This document shows, piece by piece, positions 49,102 to 58,162 of a DNA stretch of 64,000 nucleotides. Location of the stretch: positions 1 through 64,000 of the forward strand of contig CAYGLV010000008.1 of assembly GCA_964351025.1 (NCBI GenBank), written 5' to 3'. The stretch comes from CAYGLV01 sp964351025 (GTDB lineage: Bacteria > Actinomycetota > Thermoleophilia > Gaiellales > Gaiellaceae). Positions within the stretch are counted from its first letter, which is position 1, and each line of letters begins with the position of its first letter. The translations under genes and the position numbers were made by a program. The notes beneath the pieces are model-generated. The model was not told where the DNA came from and ran no database searches. It saw only the letters and a list, made by a program, of their open reading frames with translations.

Positions 49102-49682
49102 GCATGCCTCCCCTCCTGCTCGCCTCGACGTCCCCGCAACGGCGGGTGATCCTGACGCAGCTCGGCATTCCCTTCGAGGCCATCGCGCCCGAGTACGTCG
49201 AGCACGACCCGCCCGGAGCCTCGGCGGTCGAGCTCGTCCGCGCGCATGCGCGCGGCAAGGCGCGCTCGCTCGCCGCCCAGGCGGCCGGCCGCCCCGTGCT
49301 CGGGGTGGACACGACGGTCGTGCTCGACGGCCGCTCCTACGGCAAGGCCGCCGACGCGGCCGGCGCAGCTGCCATGCTGCGCGCCTTCTCAGGCCGCACG
49401 CACGCGGTCGTCTCCGGCCTCTGTCTGCGCACCGGCGAGTGGGAGATCGTCGAGGACGAGACGACGGCCGTCACGTTCCGCGCGCTGACCGAGCGCGACA
49501 TCGCCGCCTATGTCGCCTCCGGCGAGTGGGAGGGCCGCGCCGGCGCCTACGCGATCCAGGGACTGGGCGCCCGCCTCGTCGAGCGGATCGAAGGCGACTA
49601 CCTGAACGTGGTGGGCCTGCCCGCCGCGCTGCTCGTGGGCCTGCTCGCCGAACGCTTCGCGGGCGTCTACGGCGTGGGGTAG
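49098..49682 (+). CDS. maf: Maf-family nucleoside triphosphate pyrophosphatase
   Basis: House-cleaning pyrophosphatase that hydrolyses dTTP/UTP and modified nucleotides to monophosphates. The 194-residue protein opens PLLLASTSPQRRVILTQLG (S-x-S-P-x-R-R signature). It contains VLGVDTTVVLDGRSYGKA, with the catalytic Asp region, and GRTHAVVSGLCL. The usual catalytic E in the second motif is EDETTAVTF. ATG overlaps the previous stop. A gene in this position before mreB is common. Confidence 0.92.
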   Translation: MSMPPLLLASTSPQRRVILTQLGIPFEAIAPEYVEHDPPGASAVELVRAHARGKARSLAAQAAGRPVLGVDTTVVLDGRSYGKAADAAGAAAMLRAFSGRTHAVVSGLCLRTGEWEIVEDETTAVTFRALTERDIAAYVASGEWEGRAGAYAIQGLGARLVERIEGDYLNVVGLPAALLVGLLAERFAGVYGVG

Positions 49683-49702
49683 ACGAGTCGCGGCGGTAGC
49701 GG

Positions 49703-49708
49703 GATACT
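49703..49708 (+). promoter_or_regulatory. Possible -10 box for the secreted GEVED-like gene (GATACT)
   Basis: GATACT ends 6 bases before the ATG at 49715. It differs from TAnnnT only in the first base. Confidence 0.35.
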
Positions 49709-49714
49709 CGCGCG

Positions 49715-51229
49715 ATGGCGCGTCGCCTCGCGACGATTGCGCTCCTTGCCGCCGCCGCGGCGGTCGGAGCGGCGGCGGCGCGGGGTGACGCTGCCGGCTT
49801 CGACTTCGGCGACGCGCCCGACGGTTCGAAGGCCGGCTATGTCCAGAAACCCGACGTGGCCGCGCGGTTCCCGTCGAAGGCGTCGAGATCCGGGCCCCGG
49901 CACGGAAACGCCGGCCCGCGGCTCGGTACCGGCTGGAGCGCAGAGGGAGACTCGCGCCAGGTCGACCGCGACGCGGATGACGGGGCTGTACTGACGCAGC
50001 CGCGGTCGTGCGCGCTGAGCACGATCAACGTGGTACTCGACCTCTCGCGCGTTCCCGCGACCGCGCCCGTCTACGTCAACGCCTGGTTCGACTGGAACCA
50101 GGACGGCGACTGGGCCGACGGCGGTGGCGCGCGCTGCGGGCCCGAGTGGGGCGTCCAGAACCACCGAGTCGATCGTGCGAAGCTCGGGGGAGACGTCGAC
50201 GTGCTCGCGATCCGGTTCCGCGCCGGCCGAGTCCCGGAGGAGTTCTGGTGGCGCGTGCAGGTGCACGTGGGGACCCCCGCGCCGCACCAGGCCGGTGCGG
50301 GAGTCGCGTCGGCGGGCGGCGAGATCGAGGACTACCTGTTCTCAGCTGCCGACACGGCGCCGGCGCTGCGGCTGAACTGCCCGGGGCGCGTCATCTCCCA
50401 CGGCAAGTCGTTCAGCCACAAGTCGTGGCCGTTCGTCTTCCTGAACCTCGCCGCCCCTCCCGGGAGCCGAGCCCTTGTCAAACGAGTCCACGTCCGGGCG
50501 CTCGGCGAGACGGACGGAGTGAAGGTGTACGGCATGGCGCGCTTCAATGCGGTGGAGGTCGAGATGCGTGCAACGGAGCACGAACGCGAGCCGCGTCTGC
50601 AGAGTTTCCACCTCGACGTCACCGCCAGCGTGCAGTGGCGCGGCGGGAAGTCCGTTGTCCGGGGCTCCTGCCGCATCGTCGTGCGACACGCGCCGCGGAT
50701 ACCGAGCGAGACCGGCCACCAGGGGCAGCGCGGCCCTGCGCGCGTCTCGATCGCCGTCGATCCCATCAGGCCGGATCCGGCGCAGGCGGGCTGCAGCGCC
50801 GACTTCTTCTTGGATCCGGTGGGCGCCAGAGTGGCCGTGCGCTGTCAAGGCATCGATCCGAAGCTGCTCACCGTGGCCACGACGGCGGGCATCGCGTCGC
50901 TCCGCGGGACGGCCAGCACCGGCAACTGCAGTTTCAGCAGCGACCGCAAGTGGGTGAGTTGCGTCGTTCCGAAGGGCAGGAAGGGGAAGCTGGTGGGATA
51001 CCTGGTCATCGGCACCGACCGGCCGGTCGCCAACTCCACGATTTTCATCACCGCCGGCGGCTACAACGAGCGCGGGACCACGCACGTCCTGCGCCAGAAC
51101 TGGTGGGTCACCGACCGGGGCTACCTCTGCAGCCAGACGATCCCGCGCGTCGAGCTCCAGCGTTGCGCCACGATCACGTCGAAGCCGCGTCTGGTCTCCG
51201 AACCGCCCACGACCACGGTTCCGGGCTAG
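49715..51229 (+). CDS. Secreted protein with GEVED-like domain
   Basis: 504-residue exported protein with a signal peptide ([22 protein letters not shown]). Residues about 28-210 match the GEVED type: [14 protein letters not shown], then D-rich [27 protein letters not shown] and GEIEDYLFS. Such domains occur in large surface proteins and often bind calcium. Residues 215-500 are beta-rich with paired cysteines ([36 protein letters not shown]) and no recognised domain. No LPXTG or C-terminal anchor helix is seen. It is inserted between maf and mreB and looks accessory. Confidence 0.72.
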   Translation: MARRLATIALLAAAAAVGAAAARGDAAGFDFGDAPDGSKAGYVQKPDVAARFPSKASRSGPRHGNAGPRLGTGWSAEGDSRQVDRDADDGAVLTQPRSCALSTINVVLDLSRVPATAPVYVNAWFDWNQDGDWADGGGARCGPEWGVQNHRVDRAKLGGDVDVLAIRFRAGRVPEEFWWRVQVHVGTPAPHQAGAGVASAGGEIEDYLFSAADTAPALRLNCPGRVISHGKSFSHKSWPFVFLNLAAPPGSRALVKRVHVRALGETDGVKVYGMARFNAVEVEMRATEHEREPRLQSFHLDVTASVQWRGGKSVVRGSCRIVVRHAPRIPSETGHQGQRGPARVSIAVDPIRPDPAQAGCSADFFLDPVGARVAVRCQGIDPKLLTVATTAGIASLRGTASTGNCSFSSDRKWVSCVVPKGRKGKLVGYLVIGTDRPVANSTIFITAGGYNERGTTHVLRQNWWVTDRGYLCSQTIPRVELQRCATITSKPRLVSEPPTTTVPG

Positions 51230-51232
51230 ACT
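51227..51232 (+). promoter_or_regulatory. -10 box for mreB (TAGACT), overlapping the previous stop codon
   Basis: TAGACT begins with the TAG stop of the secreted-protein gene and ends 10 bases before the mreB ATG at 51243. Confidence 0.4.
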
Positions 51233-51242
51233 CCGACGGCTC

Positions 51243-52289
51243 ATGGCCTTTTTCCGAGCACTGCGGGGATTCGGCGGCCGCGACATGGCCGTCGACCTCG
51301 GGACTGCGAACACCCTCGTCTACGTGCGGGGGCGCGGCATCGTGCTCTCCGAGCCGTCGGTCGTCGCGATCGATCAGCGCACCGGCGAGGTGCACGCGGT
51401 CGGCGTCGAGGCCAAGCGGATGCTCGGCCGCACGCCCGGGACGATCTCGGCCATCCGGCCGCTCAAGGACGGCGTGATCGCCGACTTCGACGTCACCGAG
51501 CAGATGCTCCGTCACTTCATCCAGAAGGTGCACCAGCACCGCTTCGCGCACCCGCGCGTCGTCGTGTGCGTGCCCTCCGGCGTCACCGGCGTCGAGAAAC
51601 GCGCCGTCGAGGAGGCGACGCTCTCCGCAGGCGCGCGCCAGGCCTACCTGATCGAGGAGCCGATGGCCGCAGCGATCGGGGCGGGCCTGCCGGTCGCCGA
51701 GCCGACCGGGAACATGATCGTGGACATCGGCGGCGGAACGACCGAGGTCGCCGTGATCTCGCTCGGCGGCATCGTCGTCTCCCAGAGCCTCCGGGTCGGG
51801 GGCGACGAGATGGACGAGGCGATCGTCAACCACATCAAGAAGGAGTACAAGCTGCTGATCGGCCAGCAGACGGCCGAGGAGATCAAGCTCGAGATCGGCT
51901 CTGCGTACCGTCTGCGCGAGGAGGTGCAGGCCGAGGTGCGCGGCCGCGACATGCTCACGGGCCTGCCGAAGACCGTCATCCTCTCCTCGGAGGAGATCCG
52001 CCACGCGCTCGACGAGCCGGTCACGCAGATCATCGACGCGATCAAGTCCACGCTGGACAAGACACCACCCGAGCTGGCGGCGGACATCATGGACCGCGGC
52101 ATCGTGCTCGCCGGCGGCGGCGCCCTCCTGCAGGGCATCGACGAGCGGCTCCGGCACGAGACGCAGATGCCCGTGCACCTCGCCGAGAGCCCCCTGACGT
52201 GCGTTGCCGTTGGCTCCGGCCGCAGCCTCGAGGAATTCGAGGCGATCCACCGCAGCGCACGTGCCCGCCGCCGCAACGGGCGCCGCTGA
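51243..52289 (+). CDS. mreB: Rod-shape-determining actin homologue MreB
   Basis: Cytoskeletal ATPase that guides lateral wall synthesis. The 348-residue protein has actin-fold motifs [19 protein letters not shown] (phosphate 1), [20 protein letters not shown] (phosphate 2) and [19 protein letters not shown] (adenosine). [15 protein letters not shown] is the connect 1 motif. It indicates that the organism is rod-shaped or grows with a lateral-wall system. It heads the mreB-mreC-mreD-mrdA-rodA cluster. Confidence 0.97.
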   Translation: MAFFRALRGFGGRDMAVDLGTANTLVYVRGRGIVLSEPSVVAIDQRTGEVHAVGVEAKRMLGRTPGTISAIRPLKDGVIADFDVTEQMLRHFIQKVHQHRFAHPRVVVCVPSGVTGVEKRAVEEATLSAGARQAYLIEEPMAAAIGAGLPVAEPTGNMIVDIGGGTTEVAVISLGGIVVSQSLRVGGDEMDEAIVNHIKKEYKLLIGQQTAEEIKLEIGSAYRLREEVQAEVRGRDMLTGLPKTVILSSEEIRHALDEPVTQIIDAIKSTLDKTPPELAADIMDRGIVLAGGGALLQGIDERLRHETQMPVHLAESPLTCVAVGSGRSLEEFEAIHRSARARRRNGRR

Positions 52290-52309
52290 GAGCTCCCCGG
52301 AGCCGCGGC

Positions 52310-52315
52310 TACACT
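52310..52315 (+). promoter_or_regulatory. Leaderless -10 box for mreC (TACACT)
   Basis: TACACT ends 9 bases before the GTG at 52325, so mreC may have its own promoter in addition to the upstream mreB transcript. Confidence 0.45.
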
Positions 52316-52324
52316 TAGCCGTTC

Positions 52325-53272
52325 GTGCCACGCAACCGCACCGAGAAGGTGGCGGTGCTGGGCTCTTCGGTCCGGCGTTCCGCCGCGGGCAAGGCGTCCT
52401 CGCGCAGCAGCGGCCCCCTCCGCCGGCGGCTGATCGTGGCGGTGCTCGTGCTCGCCGCTTTCGCCCTCATCACGGTCTCGTTCCGCGAGGGAGCCAGCGG
52501 ACCGCTCCACGACGCCCAGGGCGCCGGGGCAAAGGCACTGCACCCCTTCGAGATCGCAGCCGACCGCGTCGCGCAGCCCTTCCAGGACGCCTGGAACTGG
52601 TTCGACGGGCTCCTCGGCGCGCGGTCGGAGGCCGACCGGCTGCGGACACAGGCCGAGCAGCTCCGCCAGCAGGTGATCCAGAACGAGTCCGCGCTGCAGG
52701 AAAACGTCCGGCTGCGCGCCCTGCTCGGGTATCTCGATGGGCCGACCTTCCCGCGAGACTACTCCGGCGTCGCCGCCGCGGTGATCGCGCGCCCGCCCGG
52801 CGCCTTCGAGCAGCAGATCATCGTCGCCGTGGGCGCGAACAGGGGCGTTCGGCTGAACGCACCGGTCGTCACGGCAGACGGGCTCGTCGGCCAGGTGACC
52901 CGTGTGACCGACGACGCCGCGCGGGTGACGCTGCTCACCGACACGTCGAGCGCCGTCTCCGCGCTCGATCTCCGAACGGGCGCTGCGGGGATCGTTCGGC
53001 ACGGTGCCGGCGCGGGCGACACGCTCGTGCTCGACCGGATTGCCAAGGACGAGGTCGTGAACGTCGGCGACGAGATCGTGACCGCGGGCTGGCGCTCGGG
53101 CCGGCTCGCCTCGCTCTACCCGAAGGGCGTTCCGGTCGGGAGGGTCACGAGCGTCGGCCAGACCGACACGGATCTCTACAAGCAGGTGCAGATCGCGCCC
53201 TATGCGGACTTCGGCTCCCTCGACGCGGTTCTCGTGCTCATCAGCCGTAAGCCGCCGCCCAATCTCCCGTGA
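52325..53272 (+). CDS. mreC: Rod-shape-determining protein MreC
   Basis: 315-residue bitopic membrane protein linking MreB to the periplasmic synthases. A basic N-terminus precedes one transmembrane helix (RRLIVAVLVLAAFALITV, about 37-55). A periplasmic coiled-coil (ADRLRTQAEQLRQQVIQNESAL-type, about 100-130) follows, then the beta-rich MreC domain (GVAAAVIARPPGAFEQQIIV; VVTADGLVGQVTRV; GDEIVTAGWRSGRLASLYPKG). All expected elements are present. It overlaps mreD by GTGA. Confidence 0.93.
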   Translation: MPRNRTEKVAVLGSSVRRSAAGKASSRSSGPLRRRLIVAVLVLAAFALITVSFREGASGPLHDAQGAGAKALHPFEIAADRVAQPFQDAWNWFDGLLGARSEADRLRTQAEQLRQQVIQNESALQENVRLRALLGYLDGPTFPRDYSGVAAAVIARPPGAFEQQIIVAVGANRGVRLNAPVVTADGLVGQVTRVTDDAARVTLLTDTSSAVSALDLRTGAAGIVRHGAGAGDTLVLDRIAKDEVVNVGDEIVTAGWRSGRLASLYPKGVPVGRVTSVGQTDTDLYKQVQIAPYADFGSLDAVLVLISRKPPPNLP

Positions 53273-53790
53273 TCGATGCTCTCAAGATCGCTGCCCTCGT
53301 GTTCGTGGCCGGGGTGCTGCAGGCCTCCGTCTTCTCCGGCGCCGACCTGCTCGGCGGCGCGCCCGACGTCCTGCTGTTGACACTCCTCGGCATCGCGCTC
53401 CAGCGCGGAGCGGTCGCCGGCGCGGCGGCCGGCTTCCTCGGGGGGCTGCTGCTCGACGTCGCGACGCTGGAGTCCCTCGGACTCAGCTCACTCCTGCTCA
53501 CGCTCGTCGGCTACTGGGCGGGTCGCTTTGGCGAGGCGACCCGAGGCGATCGCCGATACGTCCCGCTCACCTCGGTGCTCGCCGCGACCGTGTTCGTCGC
53601 AGTCGGCGGCTACCTACTCCACTTCATGCTCGGCGCGGACATCCTCGCGCAGCGAGCGCTCGTCACGACGCTGCTGCCCGGGCTCGGGCTGAACCTGGTC
53701 GTCGGCGTGCCGGTTCTCGCCGTCTGCCGCACGCTGCTGCGGCCGCACGAACAGGGCGAGCGGGCCGGGGAGGTGCAGCTCCTTGGCTAG
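53269..53790 (+). CDS. mreD: Rod-shape-determining protein MreD
   Basis: 173-residue polytopic membrane protein with about five helices (IAALVFVAGVLQASVF; LLLTLLGIALQRGAVAGAAAGF; LLLTLVGYWAGRFGE). MreD is poorly conserved, so the call depends on topology, the LLLTLLGIALxxG pattern and position between mreC and mrdA. GTG start overlaps the mreC stop; the end overlaps mrdA by 8 bases. Confidence 0.85.
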   Translation: MIDALKIAALVFVAGVLQASVFSGADLLGGAPDVLLLTLLGIALQRGAVAGAAAGFLGGLLLDVATLESLGLSSLLLTLVGYWAGRFGEATRGDRRYVPLTSVLAATVFVAVGGYLLHFMLGADILAQRALVTTLLPGLGLNLVVGVPVLAVCRTLLRPHEQGERAGEVQLLG

Positions 53791-55759
53791 CCGGGGGGCA
53801 TCCGACCGGTTCCTGCCGCCGAGCAGGCACGTCGACGAGCCCTACCGGCTGACGCCGCAGCTCGCCCGTCGCGTCGCGGTGCTCGGCGTGCTCGCGCTTT
53901 GCGTGTTCGCGATCCTCTTCTTCCGCCTCTGGGCGCTGCAGGTGCTGTCCGGCGACCGCTACCTGCGGGCGGCGCAGGACAATCAGCTGCGCACGCTGCG
54001 CCTCGAGGCGCCGCGCGGGTCGATCGTGGACCGCAACGGGCGCCTGCTCGTCTCCAACGTCCCCGGCACTGCCGTCCAGATCCGGACGGCTGACCTGCCG
54101 GCGGAAGGGCGCTACCGCTTGGTGCGGCGCCTCTCGACGATCCTGAACGTCCCCGTCGCCCGCATGACGGCGGCGATCGAGGACCGGAAGCACGATCCGC
54201 TGACGCCGATCACGGTCAAGACTGCGGTGCACGAAGACCAGGTCGCGTACCTCTACGAGCACCGCGCCGAGTTCCCCGGCGTCTCGATCGTGCAGACCTA
54301 CTTGCGCAGCTACGAGCACCAGGCGCTCGCCGCGCAGATCGTCGGCTACGTCGGCGAGATCTCGGCTGAGGAGCTCGACCGCCTGCGCGGCGAGAGCTAC
54401 CGGGGCGGCGACAAGATCGGCAAGAGCGGCGTCGAGTCAGCCTTCGACAAGTACCTGCGCGGGCGGCCCGGAGTCGCGCAGGTGCGGGTCAACTCGCTCG
54501 GCCGGCCGCAGAGCGAGCTCCAGGTTCGGGCGGAGCCGCGTCCCGGCAATTCGGTGCGGCTGACGATCGACGTCGGGCTCCAGCGCGCAGCCGAGCAGGC
54601 GCTCCGCTACGGCATCCAGCTCGCACGCAACAACGAGAACTGGGCCGCGAACGGAGGCGCGATCGTCGCGCTGAACCCGCGCGACGGCGCGATCCTTGCG
54701 CTGGCCTCGAACCCGACGTACAAGCCCTCGATCTACGTCGGCAGGGTCGACCCGAAGAAGCTCGAGCCGCTCGTGGACCCGAAGGTGGCGAAGGAGCGCA
54801 ACTTCCCCGGCCTCAACCGGGCCGTCGCCGGCCTCTACCCGCCCGGCTCGACCTTCAAGCCGGTGACCGCGCTCGCAGCGATGCAGGAGGGCCTGCTCTC
54901 GCCGTATGACTCGATCCAGTGCACGCCGACGGCCGTCTTCGGCCAGGACAAGCAGGTCTTCCGCAACTGGAACCCCAACGTCAACGAGCCGATGACGCTG
55001 CCGAAGGCGCTTGCCGCCTCCTGCGACACGTACTTCTACGTCGTCGGCAACCGCTTCTATGACGAGGGCAAGGAGGGGCGGACGCGGCTCCAGGTGTGGG
55101 CTCGCCGCTTCGGCTTCGGAGAGGTCTCCGGACTCGACATCGGCGGAGAGTCCACCGGGCTCGTCCCGACGCCGGAGTGGCGGAAGGCGACGTACAAGAC
55201 GTCCGTCGACCGGGCCTGGAACCCCGGCGACTCGATCCAGCTCGCGATCGGGCAGAAGGACCTGCTCGTGACGCCGCTGCAGATGGCCCGCTTCTATGCG
55301 CTCCTCGCAAACGGCGGCAAGCTCGTCACGCCGTACCTCGTCACCGATGTCGAGCAGCCGGGCTCGGACAACTCGCCCACCGTCGTCCTCCGCCGCTTCG
55401 CCCCCGATCCACCACAGGCCGTCGGGCTCGACTCGGGCGCTCTCGCCGTCGTGCGCGAGGGCCTGCGCGACGCCACCTCCCTCAGCTTCGGCACCTCGGT
55501 CGGCGTCTTCGGCAGCTTCCCCGTGCCGGTCGCCGGCAAGACGGGGACGGCGGAGAAGTGGAACGCCGACCTTGGGCGGCTGACCGACCAGTCGTGGTGG
55601 TGCGGCTGGGGACCGGTGGACGACCCCAGCATCGTCGTCTGCGTGCTGATCGAGAACGGGGGGTTCGGCGGCGAGGCGGCCGCACCGGCCGCGCTGAGGG
55701 TGTTCGAGGCGTTCTTCGGCGTGAAGGCCGGCGCGGTGGGGGCGGTGCCGAGTGATTGA
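53783..55759 (+). CDS. mrdA: Penicillin-binding protein 2 (class B transpeptidase)
   Basis: Membrane-anchored D,D-transpeptidase that cross-links lateral-wall peptidoglycan with RodA. The 658-residue protein has one N-terminal transmembrane helix (about 35-55), a dimerisation/pedestal domain and the transpeptidase domain. The nucleophile Ser is in GSTFKPVTALA near residue 355, the second motif is SCDTYFYVV (SxD/N type) and the third is KTGTAEK near 585. RLEAPRGSIVDRNGRLL is the PBP dimer signature. The start is TTG 53783 just after an aggtgcagctcc purine stretch. It overlaps rodA by 8 bases. Confidence 0.95.
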   Translation: MASRGASDRFLPPSRHVDEPYRLTPQLARRVAVLGVLALCVFAILFFRLWALQVLSGDRYLRAAQDNQLRTLRLEAPRGSIVDRNGRLLVSNVPGTAVQIRTADLPAEGRYRLVRRLSTILNVPVARMTAAIEDRKHDPLTPITVKTAVHEDQVAYLYEHRAEFPGVSIVQTYLRSYEHQALAAQIVGYVGEISAEELDRLRGESYRGGDKIGKSGVESAFDKYLRGRPGVAQVRVNSLGRPQSELQVRAEPRPGNSVRLTIDVGLQRAAEQALRYGIQLARNNENWAANGGAIVALNPRDGAILALASNPTYKPSIYVGRVDPKKLEPLVDPKVAKERNFPGLNRAVAGLYPPGSTFKPVTALAAMQEGLLSPYDSIQCTPTAVFGQDKQVFRNWNPNVNEPMTLPKALAASCDTYFYVVGNRFYDEGKEGRTRLQVWARRFGFGEVSGLDIGGESTGLVPTPEWRKATYKTSVDRAWNPGDSIQLAIGQKDLLVTPLQMARFYALLANGGKLVTPYLVTDVEQPGSDNSPTVVLRRFAPDPPQAVGLDSGALAVVREGLRDATSLSFGTSVGVFGSFPVPVAGKTGTAEKWNADLGRLTDQSWWCGWGPVDDPSIVVCVLIENGGFGGEAAAPAALRVFEAFFGVKAGAVGAVPSD

Positions 55760-56945
55760 CGTCGCCAGCTCGCGGGGCGGGCGGGCCCGCGCGCGGGCCG
55801 AGAGGCGCTCGGCGACGCTCTCGTCTCTCCAAGCGCTCGACTGGGTTCTCCTCGCCGCCGTCGGCACGCTCATCGCGTATGGCCTGTGGGCGATCGCCGG
55901 CATCACGCGTTTCGATGTCGAGGGCGACAAGAACTACTACGTCGTCCGGCAAGCAGTCGCGGCCGGGATCGGCGTCGTCGGGCTCGTCGCGGCGCTGCTC
56001 GTCGATCCGGAGGTCTACCGGCGCTCCAAGCGGCTCCTCTACGCCGGCACGACCGGACTGATGCTGCTCGTCTTCGCCCTCGGCGAGGCGGCCAGGGGCT
56101 CCACGCGCTGGCTCGACCTCGGTTTCTTCCAGTTCCAGCCGTCCGAATTCGGCAAGCTCCTCTACGCGCTCGCGCTTGCGGGCTTCATCGCCGACCGCGT
56201 GCGCAAGGTGCCCGACGGGAGAACAGTGCTCGCGACGATCGGGCTCGGGGCCATACCCGTGCTCCTCGTCTTCGCCCAGCCCGACCTCGGCACGGGAATG
56301 GTCTACAGCTCCGCGCTCGCCGCGCTCCTGTTCTTCGGCGGCGCGCGGCTCACGCACCTGCTCGCGCTCGCCGCCGTCCTCGCGGCGGTGCTCGTCGGCG
56401 TGCTCTGGTTCCTGCCCAGCAAGGGCGTCGAGGTGCTGAAGCCGTACCAGACGGCCCGTCTGACCGGTTTTACGAATCCCGAACGCGATCCCGCGGGGTT
56501 GACGTACAACGTCTCGCAATCCATCACCGCGGTCGGCTCGGGCGGACTGGACGGCCGCGGCGTCCGCGGCGCGACCCAGACGCGGCTCAACTACCTGCCG
56601 GAGCACGCAACCGATTTCGTCTTCGCCTCCTTCGCCGAGCAACGCGGGTTCTTCGGCGCGGCGATCCTACTGTTCCTGTACGCGCTCGTCGTCTGGCGCG
56701 GGCTGCGCGTCGTGACGGTCGCGCAGGACGTCTTCTCGGCGATGGTGGCCGGCTCGATCGTCGCCGCCTTCCTCTTCCAGGTGTTCGTCAACGTCGGCAT
56801 GACAATGGGGATCGCGCCGGTGACCGGGATCCCGCTCCCGTTCGTCAGCGTCGGTGGCTCCTCGATGGTCGCGAACCTGCTCGCGATCGGCGTCCTGCAA
56901 GCGATCCACACACGCGCCGGCGGGTTGCGCCGGCGAGCCCGCTGA
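55752..56945 (+). CDS. rodA: Peptidoglycan glycosyltransferase RodA (SEDS family)
   Basis: Polytopic SEDS polymerase partnered with PBP2. The 397-residue protein has ten or so helices. Signatures include GLAQPSEFGKLLY-like FQPSEFGKLLYALALA, VFAQPDLGTGMVY with the catalytic-site region, LPEHATDFVFASFAEQRGFFGA and ITGIPLPFVSVGGSSM (seen as VTGIPLPFVSVGGSSM). GTG start overlaps mrdA; the stop overlaps the next gene by one base. RodA is preferred over FtsW because it is coupled to mrdA. Confidence 0.95.
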   Translation: MIDVASSRGGRARARAERRSATLSSLQALDWVLLAAVGTLIAYGLWAIAGITRFDVEGDKNYYVVRQAVAAGIGVVGLVAALLVDPEVYRRSKRLLYAGTTGLMLLVFALGEAARGSTRWLDLGFFQFQPSEFGKLLYALALAGFIADRVRKVPDGRTVLATIGLGAIPVLLVFAQPDLGTGMVYSSALAALLFFGGARLTHLLALAAVLAAVLVGVLWFLPSKGVEVLKPYQTARLTGFTNPERDPAGLTYNVSQSITAVGSGGLDGRGVRGATQTRLNYLPEHATDFVFASFAEQRGFFGAAILLFLYALVVWRGLRVVTVAQDVFSAMVAGSIVAAFLFQVFVNVGMTMGIAPVTGIPLPFVSVGGSSMVANLLAIGVLQAIHTRAGGLRRRAR

Positions 56946-57730
56946 TGGCCGGAAAGCTTGACGCCCGCGCGGTTCTGCGCGTTGTCAGCGAGGTGCGGAA
57001 CTCCTTGCCGCCGCCGCGCCCGGTCCAGGTGAGCGGTGCGCTCGCCGGCGTGCTGGCGAAGGAGCTCGGCCGCGGCGCCGTCGCCGACGCACTGCGTACC
57101 GGCGGGAGCGTCGAGGACGCGGCGGCGCTCGTGCGCTCGCTTGCCGGGCCGGTGACGGAGGAGGACGAGCGCGAGCTGGCCGCAGCCCACCGGGCGCGTG
57201 TGCCGGCGGTCGCCGTCCAGACCGGGGGCGAGCAGGACGAGAGTGTCCCGTACGTGCTCGCGACCGCTGTGGTGGCCTGCCCTCCCGGCACAGGGTTCCC
57301 CCTGGAGCGCATCGCCCGTGCGCTGGCTGCTCGGCTCTCCGACGGCGACGGCGCTGCGGTCGCCGCGCGGGTGCCCGCCCTCCGTCCCGCCGTCTGCCGC
57401 AACCTGATCCGAGGCGCGTCCGTCCAGAACGGGCTCGTCGGTGCCGCCGTCTTCGTTCCCGGCACCGACCTGCCTGTCCTGGCCCTCAACCAGCTGCGCC
57501 TCGTCCTCCGTCTCGCCGCAGCGCACGGCCTCGAGCTCGACCGGGAGCGCGTGCCGGAGGTCGTCGCACTGCTCGCCGGCGCCTACGGCTTCCGTGCCGT
57601 CGCACGGTCGCTGCTCGAGCTCGCCCCGGCCGCCGGCTGGGCCGTCACGGGCGCCGTCGCCTATGGCGGCACGCGAGCCATCGGCGAGACAGCGCTGCGG
57701 CTCTACGAACGGCCCGCCGGGGCCGAGTAG
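56945..57730 (+). CDS. DUF697-family protein
   Basis: 261 residues. The C-terminal half (about 150-258) carries the DUF697 pattern: NGLVGAAVFVPGTDLPVLALNQLRLVLRLA, then LAGAYGFRAVARSLLEL and AVTGAVAYGGTRAIGETALRLYE, with hydrophobic segments suggesting membrane association. The N-terminal part is a helical, Ala-rich region without a known domain; the GTPase domain found next to DUF697 in some relatives is missing. TGATG coupling to rodA suggests a role in envelope assembly, which is inference from position. Confidence 0.7.
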   Translation: MAGKLDARAVLRVVSEVRNSLPPPRPVQVSGALAGVLAKELGRGAVADALRTGGSVEDAAALVRSLAGPVTEEDERELAAAHRARVPAVAVQTGGEQDESVPYVLATAVVACPPGTGFPLERIARALAARLSDGDGAAVAARVPALRPAVCRNLIRGASVQNGLVGAAVFVPGTDLPVLALNQLRLVLRLAAAHGLELDRERVPEVVALLAGAYGFRAVARSLLELAPAAGWAVTGAVAYGGTRAIGETALRLYERPAGAE

Positions 57731-57755
57731 CCGGGGGTCCGTCCGACCGCGGTCC

Positions 57756-57761
57756 TACGAT
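57756..57761 (+). promoter_or_regulatory. -10 box upstream of the 65-residue gene (TACGAT)
   Basis: TACGAT ends 31 bases before the ATG at 57793, leaving room for the purine-rich ribosome binding site ggagggaggg. This gene would be leadered, unlike most others here. Confidence 0.4.
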
Positions 57762-57792
57762 CTCGCCCAACCGACCGGCGGAGGGAGGGCTG

Positions 57793-57990
57793 ATGGCTGA
57801 GCAGCAGGCGCACGCAGAGGAGCTACTGCAGATCGAGGAAGCCGACGCCTGGTTCGAGTACCTCGAGTCGACACGCGGCCAGACGGAAGCCCGCTACATC
57901 GAGATCGAGCCGTGGGCCTGGGCGCGCCTCTCGCAGCGCCTGCGCGCGGTCCGCGGGCGTCGAGCCCGGCTCCGGCCGGCAGCGGCGTAG
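57793..57990 (+). CDS. Small hypothetical protein
   Basis: 65 residues: MAEQQAHAEELLQIEEADAW, then FEYLESTRGQTEARYIEIEPW and a basic tail AVRGRRARLRPAAA. The first half is acidic and helical and the second basic, suggesting nucleic-acid or ribosome contact. I recognise no family. A strong ribosome binding site (ggagggagggctg) supports it as a gene. It sits between the cell-wall cluster and rne. Confidence 0.65.
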   Translation: MAEQQAHAEELLQIEEADAWFEYLESTRGQTEARYIEIEPWAWARLSQRLRAVRGRRARLRPAAA

Positions 57991-58096
57991 AGCGAGTACC
58001 GGCCCCGATTCCGAGCCGCCGAGCCCGGGCCGACGGACGCGGCTGCTAGCCTTCGATCCAGGCCCCTTATGCCTACTGCTTTTTGCATCAACCGCT

Positions 58097-58141
58097 GCGC
58101 GCGCCCGGCTCCGGCCCTCGGGGCCGCGATTGCGCGCGCGC
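58097..58141 (+). promoter_or_regulatory. Two-tier stem-loop in the rne leader
   Basis: An inner stem CGGCCC (58112-58117) and GGGCCG (58121-58126) sits inside an outer GCGCGCGC arm (58097-58104) that can pair with the run at 58132-58141. The structure ends 7 bases before the ribosome binding site GAGGAGA (58148-58154) of rne. RNase E messages are often autoregulated through 5' leader structures, so this is a candidate site. A promoter could be TAGCCT at 58047-58052. Confidence 0.45.
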
Positions 58142-58162
58142 TTACACGAGGAGAACTGTCAC

